Assembly (NCBI RefSeq): GCF_947503705.1
Contig: NZ_CANNES010000001.1
Location: 1-64,000, forward strand
Direction: 5' to 3'
Length of the DNA: 64,000 bases
Source: an uncultured Tateyamaria sp.
GTDB lineage: Bacteria; Pseudomonadota; Alphaproteobacteria; Rhodobacterales; Rhodobacteraceae
Each line of letters begins with the position of its first letter. Position 1 is the stretch's first letter. A model generated the notes under the pieces. It made no database searches. It was not told the DNA's origin and worked only from the letters and a program-made list of their open reading frames with translations. Of the stretch, positions 17,036 to 26,192 are shown piece by piece. The position numbers were made by a program, and so were the translations under genes.

Positions 17036-18283
17036 TTAGCCGTTCGGCAGAAGGTCGGCGATTTCTTCGACCAGCTCGGCTTGCAGCTCTTTCATGTCGG
17101 TGGCGTCACCCGTGACGATCCGCTCGATCCCGTCATAAATCACCTGCGTGATCGCGAGGCCATTGTCACCCGGATAGGCCAGCCAGTCGCGCAGGAGCGG
17201 AAGTTGGTCCACGGCGGTCTGCTTGTTCGGGTTCTGCTCGTAGAAGTCCGCAAGGATGATCTCGTTCGCGGCCTTGTTCGGCGGCATGTAGCCGGTGGTC
17301 TTTGCCACTTCGGCAGCACCATCGCCAGAGGTGATGTACTTGAGCCATGTCCAGGCGGCTTCACGCACTTTCGGGTCATCGGATGTCGACGTCAGCATCG
17401 CGGCGTTGCCGCCAGCAGGCAGACCCAAGGGCGCGCCATTCAGGCCGGGGAACGGGCCGGTGACCAGTTCGAAATCACCCTGGCTGCGTTCAACCGCACC
17501 CAAAGCAGAGGTTGACCAGAACATCATGCCGATCTCGCCGGCAGAGAAGGACGCCAAAGCCGCCTTCCACTCCAAGTTCTTCATCTCGCATTCGGTAAAG
17601 ATCTCGTGCATCTGCTCCAACGCAACCAGCGCCTCTGGGCTGTCCATGGTCACGCGGCCGCCTTCAACAATCGCTTTGTCCTGGCTCCAGAGCAGGGCCT
17701 GCATGAACCAGTTACCGGTGATGTTCCAACCCCAGAAGATCGGGTTATCGATGCCGTTGGCCTTCATCGTCTTGCAGGCAGCGATCACGTCGTCCCATGT
17801 CGTCGGCAGCGCGTCGATGCCGCCAGCACGCAGGATGTCCATGTTGTAATAACCGACGGGCAGAGAGATCGAAAACGGCAAGCCGTACACCTTGTCATCA
17901 AAGGTCGACAAAGACAGCATGGCCTGATGATAACCGTCCTTCTCAAATTCGGCTTCGGCGGCGATGAACGTCTCCAGTGATTGGGCGATCCCCTTGTCCA
18001 CCAGCGGGGCCTGACGGTTCAGGCCCTGCATGGTGACATCGGGCAGGTTGCCTGCAACAGCTTCGCGCAGAACGGTATTGGTGCCATCCTCGTAGGACTC
18101 GTATGTCGCTCGGAACTTTACTTCGATGTTTGGATGCGCCTTTTCAAAGGCAGGCATCATCGCCTCATAGGTCACGTCAAAAAGGTGGCTGTAAGGATAG
18201 GCGAATTCGATTGTAACCTTGTCCTCGGCGAACGCTGCACCTGCGGACAGGGCCAGAACTATTGCAGTTGTGGTCAGTTTCAT
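17036..18283 (-). CDS. ugpB: UgpB-like periplasmic binding protein
   Basis: 415 aa with a signal peptide (MKLTTTAIVLALSAGAAFAE) and a family-1 solute-binding fold (FEKAHPNIEVKFRATYESYE, LPFSISLPVGYYNMDILRAG, PTTWDDVIAACKTMKANGI). Family membership is firm. The ligand, glycerol-3-phosphate or a glycerophosphodiester, is inferred from the neighbouring phosphodiesterases and Pho-like motifs. It is the fourth gene of C-A-E-B, whereas ugpB is first in E. coli. Hairpins lie on both sides of it. Confidence 0.8.
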   Translation of the reverse strand: MKLTTTAIVLALSAGAAFAEDKVTIEFAYPYSHLFDVTYEAMMPAFEKAHPNIEVKFRATYESYEDGTNTVLREAVAGNLPDVTMQGLNRQAPLVDKGIAQSLETFIAAEAEFEKDGYHQAMLSLSTFDDKVYGLPFSISLPVGYYNMDILRAGGIDALPTTWDDVIAACKTMKANGIDNPIFWGWNITGNWFMQALLWSQDKAIVEGGRVTMDSPEALVALEQMHEIFTECEMKNLEWKAALASFSAGEIGMMFWSTSALGAVERSQGDFELVTGPFPGLNGAPLGLPAGGNAAMLTSTSDDPKVREAAWTWLKYITSGDGAAEVAKTTGYMPPNKAANEIILADFYEQNPNKQTAVDQLPLLRDWLAYPGDNGLAITQVIYDGIERIVTGDATDMKELQAELVEEIADLLPNG

Positions 18284-18364
18284 TAGGTTGCTCCTGTTGT
18301 CCGGGACTGACGGTTTGGCGATTGGCAGACCCCGGTGATTGTCCCCTTGCGGGGCTATGGGTAG

Positions 18365-18382
18365 GGCGGGATCGATCCCGCC
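18365..18382. terminator. Perfect palindrome directly after ugpE
   Basis: GGCGGGATC (18365-18373) is the perfect inverted complement of GATCCCGCC (18374-18382) and begins right after the ugpE stop codon. There is no T-run. It probably acts as an mRNA hairpin or weak terminator between the permease and binding-protein cistrons. Confidence 0.5.
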
Positions 18383-19345
18383 TTACTTCATTCCAGTCAA
18401 AGTGATCCCCTCGATAAAGCGGCGTTGGGCGACCAGAAATGCGACGATCAGCGGTGTTACAATAATGGTGGCGGTGGCCATCATAGGCCCAAAGAACGAG
18501 CCGTCCGCATCGCCCTTGAACTCCCTCAAACCCAAAGGCGGCGTAAAAAGGTCGCGGCTGCCGGTTACCACGATACGCGGCCAGAAGTAGTCGTTCCAAT
18601 GCGCAACGATACTGAAGATGGCAAAAGCCAGAAGGGCGGGAACCGCTGTCGGCAACATGACGCGCCAGACAATCGCGAATTCGGTCATGCCGTCCATGCG
18701 CGCGGCATCAATCAGGTCATCCGGCACCGTCATGAAAAACTGGCGCATCAGAAAGATGCCAAAGACCGAGATTGTCCAGGGCACGACGAGCGCGGCGTAG
18801 GTGTTGGTGAGCCCCACCTTGGCCAAAATGATGTAGAGCGGCAGAGCAATCGCGTGCACAGGGATCAACAAACAGAACAGGACAAGACCAAAAACCGCCT
18901 CGCGCCCCCAGAACTTCAGCTTGGCCAGCGCATAGGCGGCAGGCAGTGCGACAAGCACCTGGATCACAAAGATCGAAACAGTCACAATCACGCCATTCAG
19001 CAGATAACGCAGCAGCGGCGCTTCGATGAAAGCCTTGGTGTAGTTGAAGACAACGGGTCGCATCGCGCACGCCACAGCGGCCTCTTCCATGATTGCGTCG
19101 CGGATTTCCCGGTCTGACTTGCCGGGATATTGCGGCGCGGCGGCGGCAATTTCGTCTCGGTTCGGATCGCGCAGCTGCACGCAGCGCTCATCGACCATCA
19201 TCTCCTGTCGGCCAAAGAAACCGCCGGTCCCGCGGTCAATCTCGCCCGGACTTTTGAAGGAATAGCTGAGCATCATGTAGAACGGCGCCAGCACGATGAT
19301 CGCACCGATCACAAGGATTAGATGTTTCCAGATATCGCGCGTCAT
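18383..19345 (-). CDS. ugpE: UgpE-like ABC permease with a periplasmic insert
   Basis: 320 aa, about 40 longer than E. coli UgpE. The first helix is at about 9-28 and the permease core begins near 105. The EAA motif is VPDDLIDAARMDGM. Between helix 1 and the core is a hydrophilic insertion (about 32-98) with two cysteines, C55 and C93, which would face the periplasm. It overlaps ugpA by one base. Confidence 0.85.
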   Translation of the reverse strand: MTRDIWKHLILVIGAIIVLAPFYMMLSYSFKSPGEIDRGTGGFFGRQEMMVDERCVQLRDPNRDEIAAAAPQYPGKSDREIRDAIMEEAAVACAMRPVVFNYTKAFIEAPLLRYLLNGVIVTVSIFVIQVLVALPAAYALAKLKFWGREAVFGLVLFCLLIPVHAIALPLYIILAKVGLTNTYAALVVPWTISVFGIFLMRQFFMTVPDDLIDAARMDGMTEFAIVWRVMLPTAVPALLAFAIFSIVAHWNDYFWPRIVVTGSRDLFTPPLGLREFKGDADGSFFGPMMATATIIVTPLIVAFLVAQRRFIEGITLTGMK

Positions 19346-20310
19346 CAGTAATGCACCTTGCGCTCGACCAGCCAGCGCTGGATCAGGGTGAGGAACATCA
19401 CAAAGACCAGAAACAACATGGTGATCGCCGAGCCGATGCCGATCAGGTTCTGTTGCACGCCTTTCTCAAAAATCGCGAACATCATCACGTAGGTGGACTT
19501 GTTTGGGCCCCCGCCCTGAGGCCAGAACGCCTCGACCGTGTCAAAGACCTGAAAAGCGCGGATGCAAGAGATCGTGACAACGAACACGGTTGTCGGTCCA
19601 AGCGCTGGCCATGTGACCAGCCGAAACCGCTCCCACGCGCTTTTGACGCCGTCCATTTCGGCGGCGTGATAAAGCTCGCGATGCACCCCGGTCAGCCCGG
19701 CGAGGTAGAGCACCATGTTAAAGCCGAAACCCTGCCAGACGCCGATGAAACACAGCACCCAGATGGCATAGTCCCGATCGCCAAGCCACAAGGGGAAGCC
19801 GTCGGCACAGCCATTGCCAAAGAAGCGGATTGCCTCGAGGAAAGTACCGCAAGACAGCTCAAGCGTTTGATTGATCACACCAATTGTCGGGTGCAGCATG
19901 AATTCCCAAACAATCGCCATGGCGAGCAGTGTCGCCATGACCGGCAGGAAATAGATCGTCTTGTAGACGTCCCCGATCCGCCCCAACGAATTGACCAGAA
20001 GCGCGGCCCCTAGCCCTAAGGCTACCGAAACCGGCACGACCACCACCACATAGGTAAAGGTCGCAATGAACATCTTTTCGTAGGTCGAGCGTGACAACAG
20101 GCGATCATAATTCTTGAACCCAACCCAGTCAAAGCTGGAATTGCCCAGCGAATAGTTCGTAAAGGACAGAACACCCGCGACGACAACGGGCACCAAGAGG
20201 ATCAGAAACATCAAGGCCAGTGCCGGTGTCGTCAAACCCCATGCCGTCCGGGCCTGCCGGTTCACTTCCCGCGAAGTCCGGGCAGCAACTGGCGCATCAA
20301 TTACAGCCAT
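19345..20310 (-). CDS. ugpA: UgpA-like ABC permease
   Basis: 321 aa, six predicted membrane helices, EAA motif ELYHAAEMDGVKSAW. A periplasmic loop in the middle holds a cysteine pair (SCGTFLEAIRFFGNGCADG), which reminds one of the paired cysteines of the UgpE insert. The ATG at 20310 lies one base after the ugpC stop; a longer frame that begins inside ugpC is rejected. Confidence 0.85.
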   Translation of the reverse strand: MAVIDAPVAARTSREVNRQARTAWGLTTPALALMFLILLVPVVVAGVLSFTNYSLGNSSFDWVGFKNYDRLLSRSTYEKMFIATFTYVVVVVPVSVALGLGAALLVNSLGRIGDVYKTIYFLPVMATLLAMAIVWEFMLHPTIGVINQTLELSCGTFLEAIRFFGNGCADGFPLWLGDRDYAIWVLCFIGVWQGFGFNMVLYLAGLTGVHRELYHAAEMDGVKSAWERFRLVTWPALGPTTVFVVTISCIRAFQVFDTVEAFWPQGGGPNKSTYVMMFAIFEKGVQQNLIGIGSAITMLFLVFVMFLTLIQRWLVERKVHY

Positions 20311-20311
20311 G

Positions 20312-21466
20312 TCAGGCCACCTCTCGCTCGTTGGAGAGGGCAACTTCGACGCGCCGTTGACGCGTGCCATCCACGTCGAAAATCAGGGCGTCCTGCAAAT
20401 CAAAGCTCATGCTGACCTGCGCGCCCAGACGTAAGCTGTGACGCTCTGCGGGGGTCGCGCGCAGGGTCACGCGCGCAGTCTGATCCGCGAGGGCAACTTG
20501 CGCATAGACCTCAGACCCCAGATTCTCCAAATGTGCGACGGTACCGGTGATCATCGGCTCTGCCTGAGTGAGTTTCAGCGCTTCGGGGCGCAGCCCCAAG
20601 TGATACACACCAGCTTTCGAAGCCTCGGCAACGCGGGCCAAAACCAAACCGAACAAGGTCATCTCGGAATGTCCGAGTTCGACTGGCAAAATATTTATCT
20701 TTGGCGAGCCAATGAACTCTGCCACGCGGATATCATTTGGATCTTCATAAATGACGCTCGGTGCGTCGCATTGCAGTATCTCGCCGCCCATCATGACAGC
20801 GATCCGGTCCGACATCGTCATCGCTTCGACCTGATCGTGGGTCACGTAGATGAATGTGGCGTTCAGGCGCCGATGCAGCTGCGCGATCTCGGCGCGCGTT
20901 TGCACACGAAGCTTGGCATCCAGATTGGATAGCGGCTCGTCCAGCAGAAACGCAGCGGGCTCTCGCACCAAAGCACGCCCAAGCGCCACCCTTTGCCGTT
21001 GCCCACCGGAAAGTTGGCCAGGCTTGCGATCCAGCAAAGCGCCGATCTCGAGCATTTCGGCTGCGTTCTGCACCGCAGAGGCGATCTCGGTCCGCTGTTC
21101 TTTGGCACCGGGTAGAAAGGGCCCGACGAAAGGCAGTCTTTGCGCGGCTGAAAGCGACCTCATACGCAAAGGAACCGCAATGTTTTCGGCCACGGTAAGA
21201 TGCGGGTAAAGCGCGTAGGATTGAAACACCATCGACAGGTTTCGATCCGCAGCGCGCGTTCCCGTAACAATCGAGGCACCAATCTCGATCTCACCGCTGG
21301 TCGGGTCCTCGAGACCAGCAATTATACGCAGCAATGTCGATTTTCCGCACCCAGACGGGCCAACAAGCGAGACGAACTCTGCATCCGCAACATCCAGCGT
21401 CACACCCCTCAAGACCTCGGTGTCCCCGAAGCGTTTGGTGATCGATCTGATCGACAGGCCAGCCAT
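20312..21466 (-). CDS. ugpC: UgpC/MalK-type ABC ATPase
   Basis: 384 aa. Walker A GPSGCGKST, signature LSGGQRQR, Walker B AFLLDEPLSNLD, then a C-terminal TOBE/MOP regulatory region (YHLGLRPEALKL). It energises import through UgpA/E. It is the first gene of the leftward operon. GGGAGAATT precedes the ATG at 21466. TTTGTGAC, a partial Pho-type motif, is at 21515-21522, about 50 bp upstream. Confidence 0.87.
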   Translation of the reverse strand: MAGLSIRSITKRFGDTEVLRGVTLDVADAEFVSLVGPSGCGKSTLLRIIAGLEDPTSGEIEIGASIVTGTRAADRNLSMVFQSYALYPHLTVAENIAVPLRMRSLSAAQRLPFVGPFLPGAKEQRTEIASAVQNAAEMLEIGALLDRKPGQLSGGQRQRVALGRALVREPAAFLLDEPLSNLDAKLRVQTRAEIAQLHRRLNATFIYVTHDQVEAMTMSDRIAVMMGGEILQCDAPSVIYEDPNDIRVAEFIGSPKINILPVELGHSEMTLFGLVLARVAEASKAGVYHLGLRPEALKLTQAEPMITGTVAHLENLGSEVYAQVALADQTARVTLRATPAERHSLRLGAQVSMSFDLQDALIFDVDGTRQRRVEVALSNEREVA

Positions 21467-21573
21467 GCAATTCTCCCGAATTCTGCTCAACAGGTATTGC
21501 CGCCTCACAACAATTTTGTGACGTCATATTAGTGATACCGATGGGGTATATGGGCGCCACGAAAGGAAGCCGG

Positions 21574-22434
21574 ATGCGTCCCAATCATCACCAGTTCATC
21601 GCCTTTGCCTATGTTGTCCGCGAGGGCAGCTTTTCTGCGGCGGCAACGCGGATGGGCGTGACGCAATCCACGATCACACAGCATATTGGTAATCTGGAAA
21701 AGACCGTCGGAACGCTCCTTCTCCGACGCGGCAGAGACGGAGTGGACCTGACGCCCACGGGGCAGGGGTTTTATGATCTGGCCGACCGCATGGTTTCGTT
21801 GGACGCCGAGGTGTCAGAGCGGCTTGACGGGTTCAACGCCATGAAACACGGGCGTTTAAGTGTAATAGGCAACGCGCCACAGCCTGCGCTCAGAATTATT
21901 GCGAGGTTCAGACAACGTTTTCCAAACATACAAGTGAACTTCGGCCTTCATGACTGGTCAACCGCGACCAGAATGCTGCGCAATCGGCTAGCCGATATCG
22001 GTCTGATCACCGACGCACCGATATCAGACGCATGGGAGCGTATATTTATCGAAAGCGCTAAATATGTTCTTTATTGCCCGAATGAACACCCCCTGAGCGC
22101 GCAGGTTTCTTTATCAATCAGAGACTTGCGGGGAGAAACTCTCATCATTCCGGAGCGAGGGTCGTTGACAAGGAAACTGCTCGAAGAAGTCTGCCGGACA
22201 CATGACGTTGCACTCGAAAGAACCGTGACGATGACGACGTTTCCGCTCATGTACGAGGCTGTTTTACAGGGTATTGGCGTCGCAGTGTTCTTGCGCAACA
22301 GCAGTCTTATCAAAAAGTCGGTCTCGGAGATCCCGATCCGAGAAATGCCTGAAAAACATGAGACGCACTTGATCGCCACAAAAGACAGAGTGGGATTGAA
22401 ACTTATCTCCGAGTTCATCAACTCAATTGACTAA
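21574..22434 (+). CDS. LysR-family transcriptional regulator
   Basis: 286 aa. The helix-turn-helix is at about 5-62 (FVV-type start MRPNHHQFIAFAYVVREGSF, then VTQSTITQHIGNLEKTVGTL). The rest is a LysR substrate-binding domain. The ATG at 21574 follows AAAGGAAG; upstream in-frame ATGs are less likely. It is divergent from ugpC, 107 bp apart, so it likely controls that operon. The second half is richer in A and T than its neighbours. Confidence 0.88.
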   Translation: MRPNHHQFIAFAYVVREGSFSAAATRMGVTQSTITQHIGNLEKTVGTLLLRRGRDGVDLTPTGQGFYDLADRMVSLDAEVSERLDGFNAMKHGRLSVIGNAPQPALRIIARFRQRFPNIQVNFGLHDWSTATRMLRNRLADIGLITDAPISDAWERIFIESAKYVLYCPNEHPLSAQVSLSIRDLRGETLIIPERGSLTRKLLEEVCRTHDVALERTVTMTTFPLMYEAVLQGIGVAVFLRNSSLIKKSVSEIPIREMPEKHETHLIATKDRVGLKLISEFINSID

Positions 22435-22640
22435 AAAAACTTCATGATGGGGTTTTATTTGAAATGCAGGTGCGCGCCACTCTGGAGTTCGATTTACATT
22501 ACTAAACAATAAGTTACCCAATTTCAGCTATATTGCATGGGGGCGATTTACACTCAACTTCTGGGCAGGTTATGCGTCTCCAAAGAAATGCCCTGAATAC
22601 TTTGGGATGGCCGTACATATGGGCCGAGATCCGGACACAA
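22435..22640. other. Non-coding stretch before the IS30 remnant
   Basis: AT-richer than the flanks, with no frame that looks like protein. It may hold the edge of the degenerate insertion sequence that follows; no terminal repeat could be recognised. Confidence 0.4.
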
Positions 22641-22875
22641 ACGTGGCTCCGTGACCCTTTATTGCCCTGGCAGAAAGGCACCGTGGAAAACACCAATCGG
22701 CGCGCATAAAGATGGTTGCCGAGCAAGCATGACATCACTGCGCTCTCGGATCATGAATTGAAAACGATCCGCGACCGCCTCTACGCGCGCCCCCAGAGAA
22801 TGCCACGGGTGCCAGACACCCGCAGAGGTCTCCGGGGAAAAGGTGATGGAAGCAATTGGCCGCCCCCCTACCCCC
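22641..22875 (+). mobile_element. Degenerate IS30-family transposase C-terminus
   Basis: From 22641 the frame gives TWLRDPLLPWQKGTVENTNR, the catalytic-region signature of IS30 transposases (PWQKGTVEN). An in-frame TAA at 22707 interrupts it. The same frame resumes with RWLPSKHDITALSDHELKTI and RDRL. A frameshift in a run of C at about 22790 then moves the reading to RECHGCQTPAEVSGEKVMEA. The 5' two thirds of the gene are missing. It is a dead remnant. Confidence 0.75.
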
Positions 22876-23273
22876 CGTTGGCATCAAGTCTCGCAGGTCA
22901 ATTATCGCTCACAAAACACAAGAAATTGAACGAGGCAGGCGTCTGGGAAACCAGGGGCACCTCAGTCCTGACATTCGTTACCTGACCCCCGGCACCATGA
23001 CAGCCCTTCCACCTGTCCGCAAACCCTCGCCAACGCCACGTTTATCCCGCATTAACAAGCCCGACCGTACGCCCTGCTACCCCGCCAAAAGCTGCGCAAC
23101 CGGTGTACGGACGGCGCACGCAAAGTGTACGGCCTGTGCATCCCGATTTTCCCATATGCCAAAGGCGTTAACCCACATTTCACGCGCCGCGCGCGACACA
23201 CCCCACCGTCCATTGCACCACGCGGCACCAGGGGCCATTGACCAGCCCCCCATTCCGCTACATATCCCTTCCC
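22876..23273. other. Upstream region of lepA, no gene seen
   Basis: About 400 bp with no convincing coding frame. C-rich near lepA. It should contain the lepA promoter, but I cannot pick one out with confidence. Confidence 0.5.
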
Positions 23274-25070
23274 ATGACACCGCTTTCACATATCCGCAAT
23301 TTCTCCATCGTCGCCCATATCGACCACGGGAAATCGACCCTCGCCGACCGGCTCATCCAGTCCACCAACACCGTGGCCGACCGGGACATGAAGGAACAGC
23401 TGCTCGACAGTATGGATATCGAACGCGAGCGCGGCATCACCATCAAGGCCAACACCGTACGGATCGACTACGTCGCCGAGGATGGCGAAAAATACGTCCT
23501 CAACCTGATAGATACGCCCGGCCACGTGGACTTTGCCTATGAGGTCAGCCGCTCCATGCGCGCCGTCGAAGGGTCGCTTCTGGTTGTGGACAGCACTCAG
23601 GGGGTCGAGGCCCAGACGCTCGCCAATGTCTACCAAGCCATTGATGCAGATCACGAAATCGTCCCCATCCTGAACAAGATCGACCTGCCCGCCGCCGATT
23701 GCGACCGTGTAGCCGAACAGATCGAGGATGTCATCGGCATCGACGCCTCGGGCGCCATCCAGGTCTCGGCCAAGACCGGCGTGGGGATCAAGGAAACGCT
23801 GGAATCCATCGTCAAACACCTGCCCGCCCCCAAAGGCGACGAGGACGCACCGCTCAAGGCGATGCTGGTCGACAGCTGGTACGATAGCTACCTCGGCGTG
23901 ATCGTCCTGATCCGCGTCATCGACGGCCGCCTGAAAAAGGGCGAAAAGGTCAAATTCCTCTCCAACAACACCGTCCACCACGTGGACCGCATCGGCGTCT
24001 TCCGCCCCAAGATGGAAATGGTGGACAGCCTCGGCCCCGGCGAGATCGGCTTCCTCACCGCCTCCATCAAACAGGTGCGCGACACCCGCGTCGGCGACAC
24101 AATCACCCACGAACGCAAAGAGGTCGCACCGCTCCCCGGCTTCAAACCCGCGCAACCGGTCGTCTTCTGCGGCCTCTTCCCCGTGGACAGCTCCGAGTTC
24201 GAGGACCTGCGCGACGCCATCGACAAACTGGCGCTCAACGACGCGTCCTTCAGTTTTGAAATGGAAACCTCCGCCGCCCTGGGCTTCGGCTTCCGCTGCG
24301 GCTTCCTTGGGCTTTTGCACCTCGAAGTGATCCGCGACCGGATCGAGCGGGAATACAACATCGAATTGATCACGACCGCCCCGTCGGTGGTTTATCACGT
24401 CTATATGCGCGACGGCTCGATGCTCGAACTGCACAACCCCGCCGACATGCCCGACCTCAGCGTGGTCGACCACCTGGAAGAGCCGCGGATCAAGGCGACC
24501 ATCCTCGTGCCCGACGACTACCTGGGCGATGTGCTCAAGCTCTGCCAAGAGCGGCGGGGCGTGCAGCTGGACCTGACCTATGCGGGCAGCCGGGCGATGA
24601 CGGTCTATGACCTGCCGCTGAACGAAGTGGTGTTCGACTTCTACGACCGGCTGAAATCGGTGACGAAGGGCTATGCGTCCTTTGACTACCAGATGACAGG
24701 TTACCAAACCGATAACCTCGTGAAAATGTCGGTGCTGGTGAATGACGAACCGGTGGACGCGCTGTCGATGATGGTGCACCGCGACCGCGCCGAAATGCGG
24801 GGCCGGGCGATGGTCGAAAAGCTCAAAGACCTGATCCCCCGCCACATGTTCAAAATCCCGATCCAGGCGGCGATTGGCGGCAAGGTGATCGCGCGCGAAA
24901 CTTTGTCAGCGATGCGCAAGGACGTGACGGCAAAATGCTACGGCGGCGACGCAACGCGGAAACGCAAACTGCTGGACAAGCAGAAGGCGGGTAAGAAAAA
25001 GATGCGCCAATTCGGGAAAGTGGACATCCCCCAGGAAGCGTTTATTTCCGCGCTGAAGATGGATGGTTAG
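23274..25070 (+). CDS. lepA: LepA, elongation factor 4
   Basis: 598 aa, the normal length. GTPase motifs: G1 [10 protein letters not shown]3 [12 protein letters not shown]4 NKIDLPAAD. The EF4-specific C-terminal domain follows ([20 protein letters not shown], then [17 protein letters not shown]). A ribosome-associated GTPase that back-translocates stalled ribosomes. The start at 23274 gives the standard [19 protein letters not shown]; twelve extra upstream residues are rejected. Confidence 0.98.
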   Translation: MTPLSHIRNFSIVAHIDHGKSTLADRLIQSTNTVADRDMKEQLLDSMDIERERGITIKANTVRIDYVAEDGEKYVLNLIDTPGHVDFAYEVSRSMRAVEGSLLVVDSTQGVEAQTLANVYQAIDADHEIVPILNKIDLPAADCDRVAEQIEDVIGIDASGAIQVSAKTGVGIKETLESIVKHLPAPKGDEDAPLKAMLVDSWYDSYLGVIVLIRVIDGRLKKGEKVKFLSNNTVHHVDRIGVFRPKMEMVDSLGPGEIGFLTASIKQVRDTRVGDTITHERKEVAPLPGFKPAQPVVFCGLFPVDSSEFEDLRDAIDKLALNDASFSFEMETSAALGFGFRCGFLGLLHLEVIRDRIEREYNIELITTAPSVVYHVYMRDGSMLELHNPADMPDLSVVDHLEEPRIKATILVPDDYLGDVLKLCQERRGVQLDLTYAGSRAMTVYDLPLNEVVFDFYDRLKSVTKGYASFDYQMTGYQTDNLVKMSVLVNDEPVDALSMMVHRDRAEMRGRAMVEKLKDLIPRHMFKIPIQAAIGGKVIARETLSAMRKDVTAKCYGGDATRKRKLLDKQKAGKKKMRQFGKVDIPQEAFISALKMDG

Positions 25071-25325
25071 TCGACCTTCAACGCTGACCTAGTCGCTTGA
25101 TTGTTTTCTTCGACAACATTTTTCGTCGAACACGCAGTGTTGTAGCGCCGGTGGCTTCGTTGATTACGACACACCAGATTGTTCCTTGTTCTCAGTCAGA
25201 CACCATCTGTTGGTTGCTGGATTGCCTCTGTTAACGATGAGTCAATAAACTAAACGTCAACCCTCTTGCAGCAACCTATCAAAATGATAAGTGAGTAACA
25301 GAGTGGTAACGAGAATCAACAATCA
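25071..25325. other. AT-rich gap between lepA and the DUF4258 gene
   Basis: Base composition falls sharply after lepA. TCGAC...GTCGA around 25110-25130 could be a weak hairpin for lepA termination. No coding frame. The lower GC continues through the next two genes, which suggests that the block 25071-26160 was acquired together. Confidence 0.45.
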
Positions 25326-25655
25326 ATGAGCGGTAGTCAACCCTGGTCGCCAGCAGATGCTACGACCTTCATAAACAAGATAGCGTTGAACAAGACGTGT
25401 GATGTAGCCATTACTGCTCATGCTAAGGAGAGAATGAATGAACGTAGTCTAATCATGTCAGATGTCCTTTTTGTACTGAAGAATGGGTATGTGTACGAAG
25501 AGCCTGAACCTTCGACACTTGACAGTTTCTTCAAGTATAAGGTGGAGAGCCAGTCACCGAACTCGGGAACTCGCACACTGCGAGTTGTGGCAATCCCAGA
25601 CGAAAAATCGTGCCAGTTGAAGATAGTAACAATAATGTGGCGCGACGAAAAATGA
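25326..25655 (+). CDS. DUF4258-family protein, possible toxin of a two-gene module
   Basis: 109 aa. The core ITAHAKERMNERSLIMSDV, with H32, R36 and R40, followed by LFVLKNGYVYEEPEP and LRVVAIPDEKSCQLKIVTIM, fits DUF4258 proteins (small alpha/beta proteins with an HxxxR motif). It is followed after 10 bp by an HTH gene of the sort that partners DUF4258 or MqsR-like proteins. Gene order (putative toxin first), small sizes and low GC fit a type II toxin-antitoxin module, but toxicity is inference. No strong ribosome-binding site is visible before the ATG. Confidence 0.7.
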   Translation: MSGSQPWSPADATTFINKIALNKTCDVAITAHAKERMNERSLIMSDVLFVLKNGYVYEEPEPSTLDSFFKYKVESQSPNSGTRTLRVVAIPDEKSCQLKIVTIMWRDEK

Positions 25656-25665
25656 CGGAGAAAAA

Positions 25666-26115
25666 ATGGCACCTTATCAATACACTGAGTGCGGCCTAGA
25701 CAATGTGTTCATCGAAGGAATGAATGTAGTGGAAGATCATGCCGGTGAGGAGACAGTAACAATTCCGGCAATAGGCCTGCTTCATCAGGTAATCGCGGAG
25801 GGGATCGTCTCTCTACCATCGAAGATGAGCGGTAAGGAACTGAGATTCCTTCGTACAGAGATGGGAATGACACAGGAGCAACTGGCGGAAATACTAAAGG
25901 TCACACCCCTAACCGTGAGTAGGTGGGAACGTGAAGAGTCGCCGATCAAAGACGCGGCAGAAATGCTGATACGTATTATGGCTGTTCAGCGGCTAGAGTT
26001 GGATGTGGACATGGACGTCGATGATGTGTCCGAGAAGGTGACGCTGTCAGTCCGGAGTTCTCCAATTCGGATCGATGGCAGCGATCCTCAGCACTATAAT
26101 CTAGTGGCTGCTTAA
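25666..26115 (+). CDS. HTH protein, possible antitoxin partner of DUF4258
   Basis: 149 aa. The N-terminus YQYTECGLDNVFIEG is a short domain seen in HTH regulators next to DUF4258 genes. An XRE/MqsA-like helix-turn-helix lies at about 57-95 (GMTQEQLAEILKVTPLTVSR). The C-terminus is acidic. GGAGAAAAA precedes the ATG. It may bind its own promoter in the gap 25071-25325. A 14-bp hairpin follows the stop codon. Confidence 0.75.
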   Translation: MAPYQYTECGLDNVFIEGMNVVEDHAGEETVTIPAIGLLHQVIAEGIVSLPSKMSGKELRFLRTEMGMTQEQLAEILKVTPLTVSRWEREESPIKDAAEMLIRIMAVQRLELDVDMDVDDVSEKVTLSVRSSPIRIDGSDPQHYNLVAA

Positions 26116-26121
26116 GTGAAC

Positions 26122-26154
26122 CGGTGTCCGATGAACTGACTTCATCGGACACCG
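26122..26154 (+). terminator. 14-bp perfect hairpin after the HTH gene
   Basis: Bases 26122-26135 (CGGTGTCCGATGAA) pair perfectly with 26141-26154 around the loop CTGAC, 7 bp after the stop. There is no strong T-run on either side. It probably ends the two-gene transcript and may also serve the convergent rbsD gene. Confidence 0.65.
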
Positions 26155-26192
26155 AACCTAAGTTGCGTTGTTATAGACAATTAAACGAACAC

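Noticed and set aside
21518-21526. TGACGTCA palindrome between ugpC and the LysR gene as a LysR site
   Set aside because: LysR sites usually follow T-N11-A with longer dyads; the short palindrome by itself is too weak, so only the overlapping TTTGTGAC is reported.
22716-22985. Plus-strand frame of 89 codons taken as a gene
   Set aside because: Only its first third is transposase; it then continues out of frame beyond the C-tract shift, so it is part of the IS30 fossil.
23286-24845. Long minus-strand frame of 519 codons opposite lepA
   Set aside because: It is the antisense shadow of a highly biased lepA; the His/Asp-rich sequence has no family pattern.
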